A DNA stretch of 64,000 nucleotides. Source: Aphanocapsa sp. GSE-SYN-MK-11-07L (GTDB taxonomy: Bacteria > Cyanobacteriota > Cyanobacteriia > Thermosynechococcales > Thermosynechococcaceae). The notes below the pieces were generated by a model. The model was not told the origin of the DNA. It ran no database searches and was given only the letters and a program-made list of their open reading frames with translations. The first letter of the stretch is position 1. Every line of letters starts with the position of its first letter. Below, piece by piece: positions 8,271 through 17,034 of the stretch. The translations under genes were made by a program, and so were the position numbers. The stretch lies in contig JAHHGS010000033.1 in assembly GCA_019359715.1 (NCBI GenBank), forward strand, positions 43,250 to 107,249, given 5' to 3'.

Positions 8271-9458
8271 TTACAGCAAGTTCCAGACCAGCCCGATCGC
8301 CCCGCCAGCTAACACTAGCCAAGCCGAATTGAGTTGAAACCGAAAGACGGCGATCGCCGCTAAAATTGCCACAATTACGGTCAAGCTATCCACCAAGGCA
8401 GTGCGTCCTAGCGTGTAGGTGACTCCCGCCATTAAGCCCAAAGAAGCAGCATTCACGCCATCGAGAAATCCACTTGCCCAAGTGGATTGGCGTAGTTTTG
8501 GCACCCAAGGGTTAACGACCCAGACCAGCACAAAGGCAGGCAAAAAAATGCCAGCGGTTCCCGCCAAGGCCCCAGCATTCCCGGCCAACAAATAGCCAAT
8601 AAACGTGGCGGTCGTAAACACTGGCCCCGGTGTCACCTGCCCGATCGCCACTGCATCCAGCAACTGCTGTGAAGTCAACCACTGGTTGCGCTCCACCAAA
8701 TCTCGCTGGAGAAATGCCAATAAGACATAGCCACTGCCGTAGAGGACAGACCCAATCTTGAGAAAAAACAAAAAGACGCTGAGCCAACTGATTGAAACAG
8801 CAGTGGCAGTGCCGGCTTGGGCGAACAGGCTGGGCAGCAAGAAGGCGCCGGTTGTCCGGCCCAGCCGATTTTTGACCAGCATGACGGCAATTCCCAGCCC
8901 CACCAGCACCAAAATTTCATTCAAACCAGCCAGGTAAGCGGCGATCGCCACCAGACCCGCCACAATTGTCGGCCAATCTTTGGCCGCTTTTTTGCCCAGA
9001 TTCCAGACGGCTTGCAGCACAATAACAATGATCACGGGCTTGATGCCATACAGCAGCCACTCCACCTGCGGCACGGTTTGGTAGCGATCGTAAATTGCTG
9101 CCAGTGCCCAGACAATCAGCATTGCGGGCAAAATAAAGCAGCTTCCCGCCACCAGCAAGCCTCGCCAGCCAGCTCGTTCATAGCCAATATGAATCGCCAG
9201 TTCAGTCGAGTTCGGCCCCGGAATCAAATTCGTGATGCCAAGCAGATCCAGCAGCTTCTCCCGGCTCATCCATTGACGGCGATTGACCACTTCGTTGTCC
9301 ATCAGCGCAATGTGGGCGGCCGGCCCGCCAAAGGCGATCGTCCCTAATCGCAGAAAAACTGTCGCTAGTTCTACCAATCGCCGTTGCTTTTGCTGGGGTG
9401 GCAAAGCATGATAAACCTCCTGTTCTTTTGGCTGGATAGGCTCAGCTTCCTGTGACAC
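8271..9458 (-). CDS. chrA: Chromate transporter family protein ChrA
   Basis: About 395 residues from a GTG at 9458, which is preceded by AGGAGG six bases away (9465-9470), so the longer frame to 9503 is rejected. The protein is two tandem CHR domains. The first carries RLGTIAFGGPAAHIALM, WMSREKLLDLLGITNLIPGPNSTELAIHIGY; the second repeats the plan with FLKIGSVLYGSGYVLLAFL and a QLLDAVAIGQVTPGPVFTTATFIGYLLAG segment. The duplicated PGP-type motifs and about 10 membrane helices are characteristic of long-chain ChrA proteins, which export chromate and perhaps sulfate analogues. No chrB-like regulator is adjacent. Confidence 0.88.
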   Translation of the reverse strand: MSQEAEPIQPKEQEVYHALPPQQKQRRLVELATVFLRLGTIAFGGPAAHIALMDNEVVNRRQWMSREKLLDLLGITNLIPGPNSTELAIHIGYERAGWRGLLVAGSCFILPAMLIVWALAAIYDRYQTVPQVEWLLYGIKPVIIVIVLQAVWNLGKKAAKDWPTIVAGLVAIAAYLAGLNEILVLVGLGIAVMLVKNRLGRTTGAFLLPSLFAQAGTATAVSISWLSVFLFFLKIGSVLYGSGYVLLAFLQRDLVERNQWLTSQQLLDAVAIGQVTPGPVFTTATFIGYLLAGNAGALAGTAGIFLPAFVLVWVVNPWVPKLRQSTWASGFLDGVNAASLGLMAGVTYTLGRTALVDSLTVIVAILAAIAVFRFQLNSAWLVLAGGAIGLVWNLL

Positions 9459-9551
9459 TGCAATCCTCCTCAATCTTGATCCAAGCAAGCGTAGAATTCT
9501 CAACCGTCAATCGGATATCGGAGTGGAGCCTTGAAATTATAAATCCATAAC

Positions 9552-10184
9552 TTAAAGTAAGTGTTCCTGGGCCCACAGAGCCGCTTTGACGCGATCGCGA
9601 AGGTTTAATTTACTGAGAATTTGGCTAATGTAGTTTTTGACTGTGCCCTTACCCAAGTAAAGCTCTTGAGCAATTTCTTGGTTATTTTTGCCTTGCCCCA
9701 ACAGTCTGAGGACTTCCAGCTCTCGCTGACTGATCAGATTGTTGCAAGCATGACCCAACAGCGAGGGAGACTTCAACTGGGCGAACACCTTGGGGGCAAT
9801 CGTCGGCCCAAGTTGACTATAACCTTGATACACCGAACGGATTGAAGCAGCGATCTGTTGAGACGGAGTGCGTTTCAGCAGGTAGCCTAAAGCACCTGCC
9901 AGCAAAGATTGTGCAATATACTGGTCGTCGTCAAAGGTGGTTAGCACCAAAATCCGAATCCACGGGTAACGTTGATGAACATTCTGAGTTGCCACAACAC
10001 CGTCACAAACTGGCATCCGAACGTCCATCAAAATTACATCAGGTTGGAGAGTTTGAGTGAGCAGGATCGCTTCCTGACCATTTTTTGCTTGTCCAACCAC
10101 CTCTAAGTCTGCCTCGACTGAGAGCAATGCCGCTAATCCCTGTCGGAAAATATCTTGGTCGTCAACCAGCAATAGACGAATCAT
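9552..10184 (-). CDS. NarL/LuxR-type response regulator
   Basis: 210 residues. Receiver domain: acidic pocket DDQD near residue 8, phospho-acceptor Asp in PDVILMDVRMPVCDG near residue 54, switch Thr in LVLTTFDDD and Lys in YLLKRTPS. The C-terminal LuxR-type helix-turn-helix reads ISQRELEVLRLLGQGKNNQEIAQELYLGKGTVKNYISQILSKL with the sequence of a DNA-binding GerE domain. Its ATG overlaps the stop of the histidine kinase by 4 bp, so the two are a translationally coupled pair. Target genes are unknown; the fasciclin gene diverges from the kinase and is a candidate. Confidence 0.9.
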   Translation of the reverse strand: MIRLLLVDDQDIFRQGLAALLSVEADLEVVGQAKNGQEAILLTQTLQPDVILMDVRMPVCDGVVATQNVHQRYPWIRILVLTTFDDDQYIAQSLLAGALGYLLKRTPSQQIAASIRSVYQGYSQLGPTIAPKVFAQLKSPSLLGHACNNLISQRELEVLRLLGQGKNNQEIAQELYLGKGTVKNYISQILSKLNLRDRVKAALWAQEHLL

Positions 10185-11434
10185 AGTGGGAGCACTACCA
10201 AAATTTGCGTACCCTGATCAGGATCAGTGTTGATTGTAAGTGCTCCTCCTAGAAGTTGAACTCGCTCAGCAATTCCTTGAATGCCAAAGCCTTTACGCTG
10301 AACGCGCTCCAAATCAAATCCAACTCCATTATCTTTCAGTTCTAACAGAATTTCCTCGGTTGTCCAATGCCCACGAAACCAAATTTGCGAGGCATGAGCA
10401 TGCTTCTGAATGTTAGTTATCCCTTCTTTGACAATGCAGTAGATTTGGTGGCTTGTCTGTAGAGGCAGGGGTGGAAAGTTAATTTCATAGTGAACTTGCA
10501 AAGCTGGATTTTGTCGCACCTGCTCTACAAGGGTAGCCAAGGCTTGATTTAAGTCAAAGTCAGACTGGCGCATCGTTTGGATCGCTTGACTCACCTCCTC
10601 AATACATTGACTTGCCAATAGCTTTGCTGTGTCAATCGCCTGCAATGCCTGGTTTGGGTTGTGATGACGTAGCTTTTGTGCCACTTCCAACTGGTTGTCA
10701 AGGTCGGTCAGGGTGTGTCCAAGTGAATCATGGATATCGCGGGCAATCCGATGTCGTTCTAGAGCAGTTGCTAATGTTTCGACCTGCTCTGCCAAGGACT
10801 CTGCTCGCTTTCGGCTTTTATACTCAGCAATCATCATTAGGCTAAAGAGAATTGCAAGGGTACTGCTAATGAGGTAAATGCTACCAAAAACGATCGTGAA
10901 GGTGATTAGATTATCAGTCTCAAACCCAGATGGAAGATTTGCTTGGAGAGGCTGCTTCACCAAGATCAAATTTGATAAGAGTTGACCTAAAACCCAAAAA
11001 AAACCTGTGATCGCCGTCATCAGGTAAACTTGCTTGCGCTCAAGTAAAAAACAGCTTTTTCCTAAATAAATAAAAACAAATAAATCTGAATTAATCCCTA
11101 AAAAGCTGGTTGAAATTGCCAGAAAAATACCAAATACTAGGTAGCCAATTCGCTGCCATAGTGGACAATCCTGACCAGGAAAAACCCAGCTCAACAGGAA
11201 AAAGATGCCATAAGCTGTCAGGCTGGATGCTATTAATGTGAAGCTCAATTCTGCTTGGCTGCATTCCATCAACAAGAGCATTGCTGTGAAGAACCACTCC
11301 AGATACTGGAATGTTCGGCGGGTAGACAGTGAGGCTTTCATTGCAATGTCGGGTACACAGAAACGGCTGGTAGTACCGAAGGCACCCCTGGATTCTATGA
11401 CATTTAGATTTTTGTCGAATGTGACCACTGTCAT
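10181..11434 (-). CDS. DesK/NarX-like sensor histidine kinase
   Basis: 417 residues from ATG 11434; an ATG at 11341 (MKASLSTRR) is an alternative start directly before the first membrane helix. About five or six hydrophobic helices occupy residues 45-195. A HisKA_3 dimerisation domain follows, with the phospho-acceptor His in RHRIARDIHDSLGH near residue 235. The ATPase domain has GITNIQKHAHASQIWF, the N-box-like region, LKDNGVGFD and GFGIQGIAERVQLLGG. This is the membrane-sensing kinase type that pairs with NarL regulators. The paired regulator overlaps its end. The signal sensed is unknown. Confidence 0.87.
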   Translation of the reverse strand: MTVVTFDKNLNVIESRGAFGTTSRFCVPDIAMKASLSTRRTFQYLEWFFTAMLLLMECSQAELSFTLIASSLTAYGIFFLLSWVFPGQDCPLWQRIGYLVFGIFLAISTSFLGINSDLFVFIYLGKSCFLLERKQVYLMTAITGFFWVLGQLLSNLILVKQPLQANLPSGFETDNLITFTIVFGSIYLISSTLAILFSLMMIAEYKSRKRAESLAEQVETLATALERHRIARDIHDSLGHTLTDLDNQLEVAQKLRHHNPNQALQAIDTAKLLASQCIEEVSQAIQTMRQSDFDLNQALATLVEQVRQNPALQVHYEINFPPLPLQTSHQIYCIVKEGITNIQKHAHASQIWFRGHWTTEEILLELKDNGVGFDLERVQRKGFGIQGIAERVQLLGGALTINTDPDQGTQILVVLPL

Positions 11435-11627
11435 ATCTTTTCATGACCCTGGGGAATTGGGGCATCGCTCCTGTTTGGCTTAAGATTCTAGCTGCCCTCC
11501 CTCGCTTTAATGACGCAGTAATCGCTGTATCAAGCGAAAACGCTAAGGCTCAAGTTCAATTCCAATACCTGCTGGGCGGTTGAAGAGAAACCCCTCAAGC
11601 TTCTTTACACACAAGAAAACTATCCCC

Positions 11628-12185
11628 ATGAAAACTCAAACAACCTACTGCTTGCTAAGTCTGGCAATTTTTGCTAGCTATTTGTTACACAGCCCAGCTC
11701 AGGCCAGCGATCGCTCCTTACAGGGTGTAACTACGACCACAATAGTTTCAGAAAAAGCACAAATGGCAAAATCCGGCACCATCGTTGACATTACTGCCAG
11801 CAACAGTTCATTCAAAACTTTGGTTGCAGCTATTCAAGCGGCTGGATTGGCAGAAGTCTTGTCTGGAAAAGGGCCGTTTACCGTGTTTGCTCCGACTGAT
11901 GATGCCTTCATTGCTCTACCACCAGGCACCTTAGAAGAATTGCTTAAACCTGAAAACAAGGAAAAATTACAGAAGATTCTGACCTATCACGTTGTCTCAG
12001 GTGACATTAAGTCTAAAACCCTTAAATCCGGTGAGGTCAAAACCGTTGAGGGCAGCTCAGTCAATATTCAGATTAAGGACGAAAAAGCGATGGTTAACGA
12101 CGCAAATGTGATCAAGACCGACATTAAAGCCAGTAATGGCGTGATTCATGTCATCGATCGCGTGATTTTGCCACCGGGCATATAG
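11628..12185 (+). CDS. Secreted fasciclin (FAS1) domain protein
   Basis: 185 residues from ATG 11628. A cleavable signal peptide is clear ([20 protein letters not shown], then a HSPAQA cleavage site). A single FAS1 domain follows: [64 protein letters not shown], and the C-terminal [18 protein letters not shown]1 domains mediate adhesion at the cell surface or in the matrix; the cyanobacterial versions are periplasmic or extracellular and often stress-induced. The upstream TTG frame from 11580 would bury the signal peptide and is less likely. It diverges from the histidine kinase. Confidence 0.88.
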   Translation: MKTQTTYCLLSLAIFASYLLHSPAQASDRSLQGVTTTTIVSEKAQMAKSGTIVDITASNSSFKTLVAAIQAAGLAEVLSGKGPFTVFAPTDDAFIALPPGTLEELLKPENKEKLQKILTYHVVSGDIKSKTLKSGEVKTVEGSSVNIQIKDEKAMVNDANVIKTDIKASNGVIHVIDRVILPPGI

Positions 12186-12239
12186 TGGGCTAACAATTAC
12201 GAATCCAGATACGGCTATTCTTGATTCGGAGTGAAAACC

Positions 12240-12278
12240 ATTTCTTGAGAAGCTATTAGAGTATGCTTCTCAAGAAAT
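12240..12278. terminator. Bidirectional hairpin between convergent fasciclin and peroxiredoxin genes
   Basis: Perfect inverted repeat with 14-bp arms, ATTTCTTGAGAAGC (12240-12253) and GCTTCTCAAGAAAT (12265-12278), and an 11-base loop. It lies between the stop codons of two convergent genes. The outer part of each arm is A/T-rich, so it could work in both directions, although no long T-run follows. Confidence 0.7.
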
Positions 12279-12347
12279 AATTCTCAACCCTACGCTAAAG
12301 CACGAGGCGCAATAGTTTTATGCAATTTCAACCCGTACTTGAGTCAA

Positions 12348-12920
12348 CTAGCCCACAAATGCCAAGCGAGGAGCAGACACTCCTGCCGACTCAGAGCCTT
12401 TTAGGTAAGCCAACATGGTGTCAGCATCAGAAACCTCAAACGGATCGATCGGGCAGTTGTCGCCAAAATCTGGTTCGACAAAAATCTTCTCAATCTGACC
12501 ATCGTTGACCAGCATGGAATAGCGCCAAGAGCGCAAACCAAACCCAAGGTTGGACTTATCTACTAACATGCCCATTTTGCGGGTAAATTCCCCATTGCCG
12601 TCGGGCAGCAAGAATACATTCTCAGCACCAACCTGCTTGCCCCACTGGAACATTACAAAAGCATCATTGACTGAGACACAGACAATTTGGTCAACGCCTG
12701 AAGCTTTGAACTCTTCGTATAGCTCTTCATAGCGAGGCAGATGGTTGGATGAGCAGGTGGGAGTAAATGCCCCAGGTAAGGAGAAAACAACTACTTTTTT
12801 GCCCCCAAAAAGCTCTTGGGTGGTTTTATCTTGCCAGCGATAGGGATTCGGCCCAGGCACAGACTCATCACGAACACGAGTCTTAAACACAACGTTCGGT
12901 ATACGCTCAACAGCACCCAT
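12348..12920 (-). CDS. Type II peroxiredoxin
   Basis: 190 residues. The thioredoxin-fold motif [23 protein letters not shown] carries the peroxidatic cysteine (near residue 60) in the P-x3-T-x2-C arrangement typical of Prx5/type II enzymes. [14 protein letters not shown] and the conserved arginine in [11 protein letters not shown] complete the active site. It reduces hydrogen peroxide and alkyl hydroperoxides in the cytoplasm. The divergent Fur-type regulator at 13150 matches the known Synechocystis arrangement (sll1621 next to slr1738), in which PerR represses the peroxiredoxin. No C-terminal glutaredoxin domain is present, so reductant comes in trans. Confidence 0.92.
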   Translation of the reverse strand: MGAVERIPNVVFKTRVRDESVPGPNPYRWQDKTTQELFGGKKVVVFSLPGAFTPTCSSNHLPRYEELYEEFKASGVDQIVCVSVNDAFVMFQWGKQVGAENVFLLPDGNGEFTRKMGMLVDKSNLGFGLRSWRYSMLVNDGQIEKIFVEPDFGDNCPIDPFEVSDADTMLAYLKGSESAGVSAPRLAFVG

Positions 12921-13050
12921 AATTACCTCTTCCTGGTTTGAAACAACTTAAATTAGATTTGCTTGCGCGATCGCTTTCTATCTCAGAGTAATTCCGAGTT
13001 AGGAATTAGTCAATAGTCATAGTTAATTCTTTGTCTGTACTAGTTTAAAG

Positions 13051-13076
13051 TCATTCCTCTTCTCAACTAAGAATGA
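13051..13076. promoter_or_regulatory. Candidate PerR operator between prxII and perR
   Basis: Inverted repeat TCATTC (13051-13056) and GAATGA (13071-13076) with 14 bases between, inside the 229-bp divergent intergenic region of the peroxiredoxin and its Fur-family regulator. AT-rich inverted repeats in this position are expected for a PerR-controlled divergent promoter. The arms are short, so this is a suggestion only. Confidence 0.3.
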
Positions 13077-13149
13077 TATGCTGATAGACAGGTAGCGTGG
13101 GCAGTTTCTCTTTCAGAGAGGTTTCGGCCCAGTTGAGAGTAAGGTACGT

Positions 13150-13578
13150 ATGCAAAAGCAAGCCGATCAGGTCATTCAAGCTCTACAGACAAAGGGGTTG
13201 CGGGTCACGCCTCAACGCTTTGCCGTCTATGCGAATCTGCTGGCGCGAGCAGATCACCCGACAGCCGAGGAAATCCTCAGCGATCTGAATCAGGATGCTC
13301 CTACCTCTTCTCAGGCCACGGTCTACAGTTCACTCCACGCGCTCCAAACTGCTGGGCTGGTGCGGGAAGTTTTTCTGGAAGAAGGGGTTTGCCGCTATGA
13401 CGCCAACGTGGCCCCACACCATCATTTTCAGTGCAAAGCCTGCGGGAAGATTGAAGACATTGCCTGGGAGTTGTTTCAAAGCGTTGACCTCCAGAATCTC
13501 CGTTCAGGGTTAAAGGCTGAGGGCTATGAGGTAACGGTCTATGGCTCCTGCGATGCCTGTACTCGCGAAAACCGATAG
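13150..13578 (+). CDS. perR: PerR-type Fur family peroxide regulator
   Basis: 142 residues from ATG 13150. N-terminal winged helix: LRVTPQRFAVYANLLARADHPTAEEIL then QATVYSSLHALQTAGLVREVF. The regulatory metal region is visible in CRYDANVAPHHHFQCKACGKIEDI, with the His-rich stretch and the first CxxC of a structural zinc site; the second CxxC is in YGSCDACTREN at the C-terminus. PerR proteins sense peroxide by metal-catalysed histidine oxidation and repress antioxidant genes with Fe or Mn. Placed divergently from the type II peroxiredoxin, its expected target. Confidence 0.88.
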   Translation: MQKQADQVIQALQTKGLRVTPQRFAVYANLLARADHPTAEEILSDLNQDAPTSSQATVYSSLHALQTAGLVREVFLEEGVCRYDANVAPHHHFQCKACGKIEDIAWELFQSVDLQNLRSGLKAEGYEVTVYGSCDACTRENR

Positions 13579-13668
13579 ACCTGCATCTGCTACGGTTGAG
13601 CCGAACGGGATTGCTAGCGGGCTGGCCCTGAGCAACCTGAATCAACAAGAGACAACTACTAGCGACTT

Positions 13669-15018
13669 CTATTCAACTGGGGGCTGTTCGGGTCTGCGGG
13701 CGGGTGGAATCCGGGGCGACTCTAGCCAATCCATCCGGCGAGTAAAGTACATGATGATCGCTAAGAAGCCAAACAGCCCGATTGACCCCATTAGCAGCGA
13801 ATAGTCTTGATTGGCTAGCACGACGTAGAGGTAGCTGTAGAGGGCAACCTGCATGATGCCGATAATTGCGCCTCGCTTTTTGGCTCGCAGCACCGCCACA
13901 GAGTAAGCCGTCAGCATCACGACAACGGCGACGCTGGCAATTAAATAGGCGATCGTGAAGCCCAAGTGTTCCGAAATTGCCAGTTGCAGCATATAAAACA
14001 TCGACATTGCCACGCCCACCAGCAAATACTGCAAGGGGTGGACGCGCAGTCGAGTCGCAGTTTCAAACAGCCAGAAGACGACAAAGGTCAAAATCAAGAA
14101 CAGGAAGTTGTATTTGATACTGCGATCGGCCATCCGGTAGTTATCAACCGGAGAAATTAAATCAACCCCAAAGATCGAGGCTTGGACGGTTTCTGGCTTG
14201 ACGGGAGATTCATTATTCCACTGTTGCGGATAGTTACGCCCTAGGGATGGAATATCCCAAGTGGCATCAAAGCCTTTGTTAGTGACCGATCGCTGGTCGG
14301 GTAGCCAGACGCCCTGAAAACTCGGATTTGTCCAGTTAGAGCTGAGGCTGACTTTGCTAATCTTGCCAAAGGGAGCAAAGCCGATTTTCTCGCTGCCATT
14401 CACGGTCAGCGGAATTGCAAATGTAAATGTGTCGCCCTGCATCTGCCCCTTTAGGTTGGCGTGAATGCCCTGCCCGTCAACGCCAAATTTACCTTGCCCG
14501 GCCGTAAATGGAAGTGCCTTTTGATTCCACTTTAGGACGGCCTGATTTTGGATCGCATGGGCATCAGAAACCTGCAAACTCAGTTCCGCTCGATCCCAGC
14601 TCACGTCTTCGGGGCGGATACCCCAACTGCTGAAGTCGGGGCGAACGAACTGCCCCCGGATTTCTAGCTTGGTCTGGTAGACAGGTACTTCAAAAATGCC
14701 CCGATAGCGGGTTTCAGTGTCTAGTTTGCCGCTGACTTGCAAATCGTCGGGCAAAAAGATGCCGTAGCCCGACTGGGTTTTTTCTTCTTTGCCAACGATG
14801 ACTCGTTTGACGTAGGGCACTGCCAGACGGGGGCCAATCAGAATTTGCTCTCGCCCCCAGTTAGAGGTGATGCCGGAGATTGCTTCTTGCCGCAGATTTT
14901 GGCGATCGCTAATCAACCCTTGCAGCATGACGGTGGGAATTTGCAGCAGCAGAATCAAAAAAGCAATAAACAGGATTCGGACGAATTGAGAATTTTTAAT
15001 TTGTTCGTAGGTGGTCAT
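13669..15018 (-). CDS. creD: CreD-family inner membrane protein
   Basis: About 449 residues from ATG 15018 (MTTYEQIKNSQFVRILFI); a TTG frame extends to 15060. One N-terminal membrane helix is followed by a roughly 270-residue periplasmic beta-rich domain, then five or six helices (FLFLILTFVVFWLFETATRLRVHPLQYLLVG, and onward). The segment SDRQNLRQEAISGITSNWGREQILIGPRLAVPY is typical of CreD. CreD is a poorly understood envelope-integrity protein; in enterobacteria it is under CreBC control, but no such kinase lies here. It is convergent with perR. Confidence 0.85.
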   Translation of the reverse strand: MTTYEQIKNSQFVRILFIAFLILLLQIPTVMLQGLISDRQNLRQEAISGITSNWGREQILIGPRLAVPYVKRVIVGKEEKTQSGYGIFLPDDLQVSGKLDTETRYRGIFEVPVYQTKLEIRGQFVRPDFSSWGIRPEDVSWDRAELSLQVSDAHAIQNQAVLKWNQKALPFTAGQGKFGVDGQGIHANLKGQMQGDTFTFAIPLTVNGSEKIGFAPFGKISKVSLSSNWTNPSFQGVWLPDQRSVTNKGFDATWDIPSLGRNYPQQWNNESPVKPETVQASIFGVDLISPVDNYRMADRSIKYNFLFLILTFVVFWLFETATRLRVHPLQYLLVGVAMSMFYMLQLAISEHLGFTIAYLIASVAVVVMLTAYSVAVLRAKKRGAIIGIMQVALYSYLYVVLANQDYSLLMGSIGLFGFLAIIMYFTRRMDWLESPRIPPARRPEQPPVE

Positions 15019-15200
15019 AGATGTTGAGTTCCAGTCAAGCAATTTAGATAAAAAGTTCAAGCAGATCAGGAGTCAGATCGCGCCCGCCAGCTTTGATGCC
15101 GCTTCCAGCCTAAACAGCCAAGGGGTCTGTAGTCAGTCGGTCGAAGTCAGAGCTTTGCCCCACTTCTGAGCCGGAAGTCGGGTAAAGTCGGATTTTCCAC

Positions 15201-16022
15201 TCAGCCAACGTTGACCACAAGCGGATGGAAAAAATCAATCAGTTCTGGTTGACTTGCAACTAAGGTTGGGTACGGGCGATCGCCGTAGTCTGCTCCGACC
15301 TGGAGCGGAAAAATCGGTTTGTCGTCCAGCGCCAGCCAACTGCCGCCAGCGGCTTGGACGATCGCCCAAGCCGCCGCAATATCCCAAATTTTGGGGGTAG
15401 CTTCGACTCCGCCCAGGGTGGCTCCTGCGGCCACGGTCAGAAAGTTATAGCTGGCTGACCCCAACATCCGAATTTTGCAGGGGAAGGGTTTAGCTAGCAC
15501 CGAGGTACTGCGGGCGCAGAGGCTAAAGAATTGATTTGAGCCCGGTTGATCAGCGCGGGTATGAATTGGGCAATGATTTAAGAAGGCTCCATTCGGGCGT
15601 TCGGTCTTGCCGTCCCAGCGGGAATCGCGAACCTGCCAAAAGCCGTGAAAGGTCTGCTGCAAGGGCGGAAAATGAACGTAGCCAAACACGGGTGTCCCCT
15701 GGTAGAGCAATCCGAGAGAAATGCCCCAAATTGGGATGCCGCGAGTGAAGTTGGTCGTGCCATCCAGGGGGTCAATAATCCAGCACCAGTCTGGATCAGG
15801 GAACGTATGCGCTCCTTCTTCGCTTAAGATGCCGTGGCTAGGGAATTGGCTGCCGATCGCTGCTCGTAAGGTGCGATCAGCCCACTGATCTGATTGTGTC
15901 ACTAAGCTACCATCAGCTTTTTCATCCGCCTGTACTTGGCCAAAGTCTTGCAGCAACTGCCGTCCAACTTGATCGGTAATGCCCTGCGCTAGCTCTAAAA
16001 TCTGATCCCAAAAATCGGTCAT
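15201..16022 (-). CDS. Inositol monophosphatase family phosphatase
   Basis: 273 residues. The lithium-sensitive Mg-dependent phosphatase motifs are all visible: GILSEEGAH (metal-binding Glu near residue 70), WCWIIDPLDGTTNFTRGIPIWGISLGL (Asp pair near residues 86-90) and KIWDIAAAWAIVQAAGG near residue 215. Members dephosphorylate inositol phosphates, histidinol phosphate, 3'-phosphoadenosine phosphate or fructose bisphosphate, so the substrate cannot be chosen from sequence. It lies just 23 bp downstream of truB and is likely co-transcribed with it. Confidence 0.87.
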   Translation of the reverse strand: MTDFWDQILELAQGITDQVGRQLLQDFGQVQADEKADGSLVTQSDQWADRTLRAAIGSQFPSHGILSEEGAHTFPDPDWCWIIDPLDGTTNFTRGIPIWGISLGLLYQGTPVFGYVHFPPLQQTFHGFWQVRDSRWDGKTERPNGAFLNHCPIHTRADQPGSNQFFSLCARSTSVLAKPFPCKIRMLGSASYNFLTVAAGATLGGVEATPKIWDIAAAWAIVQAAGGSWLALDDKPIFPLQVGADYGDRPYPTLVASQPELIDFFHPLVVNVG

Positions 16023-16045
16023 CTTGTCTCAACTCTCATTAGTAA

Positions 16046-16996
16046 TCAGGATTGGGTTTGAATCTGGTGCTCAGCCCTGATGGGTCTGGCTAACTGAGTC
16101 CGCTGTTGACTTTCTGGCATCACAACCTTGGCAACGAGCAACCCAGCCGTCTGTTCGCCAATCCCCAGCAAGTTGCCTGCTTGATCGTGGACACGCAGAA
16201 TCTGGTGGGTTGGATCTAGATCGGCAACTGTCTCGACTGGAGTTGGCTGGCCACAACACCACCGCCAAGCTGTTTCAGCCTCAAGTTGCACCAAAGGTAA
16301 GTGAGCCAAAGCAATCGTTGGCTCGATTGGCGTCAAAGATCCGCTCTGGAGACAGGCTGCAAGCGTTTCAAACGAGTAGCTCTCTGACAACTGAAACCCA
16401 CAGCTCGCAGTCCGACTGAGGGCAGTCAGGGTGCCACCTGTAGCCAACACAATTCCCAAATCACGGGCGATCGCTCGAATGTAGGTGCCTGGCCCACAGG
16501 CGATCGCCAAATCGAGTTCTGGAAAATCGCCCGCTCGCCAGTCCAGCACTTCTAGCTTAAAAATCTCAACCGGACGAGCTGGAACATCAAGGATTTCGCC
16601 GCGACGAGCCAAATCGTACAGCCGCTGCCCAGCGACTTGAATCGCACTAAAGTTGGGTGGAATCTGCTGAATTCTGCCCTCAAATTGCCCTAGTGCCTGT
16701 TTGACTTGCTCAAGGCTCAAATTAGGAACAGCTTGGGTGGCGATCGCCGCGCCAGTAATATCATCGGTAGCGGTGCGAATGCCCAACCGAATTGTGGCTT
16801 GGTAGGCTTTAGCCGTCGGCAAATACTGCAAAAGGCGCGTTGCATTGCCAAAGGCAATGGGCAGCACACCCGTCGCCATTGGGTCGAGGGTGCCACCGTG
16901 GCCAATTCGGCGTAGCCCTAGCAGTCGGCGCAGTTTACCCACGCAATCATGGGACGTAAAGCCGATCGGCTTATTGAGGTTGAGAAATCCTTGCAC
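16046..16996 (-). CDS. truB: tRNA pseudouridine-55 synthase TruB
   Basis: 316 residues from a GTG start. MQGFLNLNKPIGFTSHD and the catalytic motif RIGHGGTLDPMATGVLPI (Asp near residue 38) identify TruB, which makes Psi55 in the T-loop of most tRNAs. ACGPGTYIRAIARDLG near residue 175 is the family's second conserved block. The C-terminal portion is longer and less conserved, as expected for a PUA-less cyanobacterial enzyme. It sits between the alpha/beta hydrolase and the monophosphatase gene on the same strand. Confidence 0.93.
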   Translation of the reverse strand: MQGFLNLNKPIGFTSHDCVGKLRRLLGLRRIGHGGTLDPMATGVLPIAFGNATRLLQYLPTAKAYQATIRLGIRTATDDITGAAIATQAVPNLSLEQVKQALGQFEGRIQQIPPNFSAIQVAGQRLYDLARRGEILDVPARPVEIFKLEVLDWRAGDFPELDLAIACGPGTYIRAIARDLGIVLATGGTLTALSRTASCGFQLSESYSFETLAACLQSGSLTPIEPTIALAHLPLVQLEAETAWRWCCGQPTPVETVADLDPTHQILRVHDQAGNLLGIGEQTAGLLVAKVVMPESQQRTQLARPIRAEHQIQTQS

Positions 16997-17034
16997 GTTA
17001 AATCCAGTCCAATCAACGAAACGTTAGGGGTAAC

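Noticed and set aside
9459..9503. Longer ChrA start at 9503.
   Set aside because: A GTG at 9458 has AGGAGG six bases upstream.
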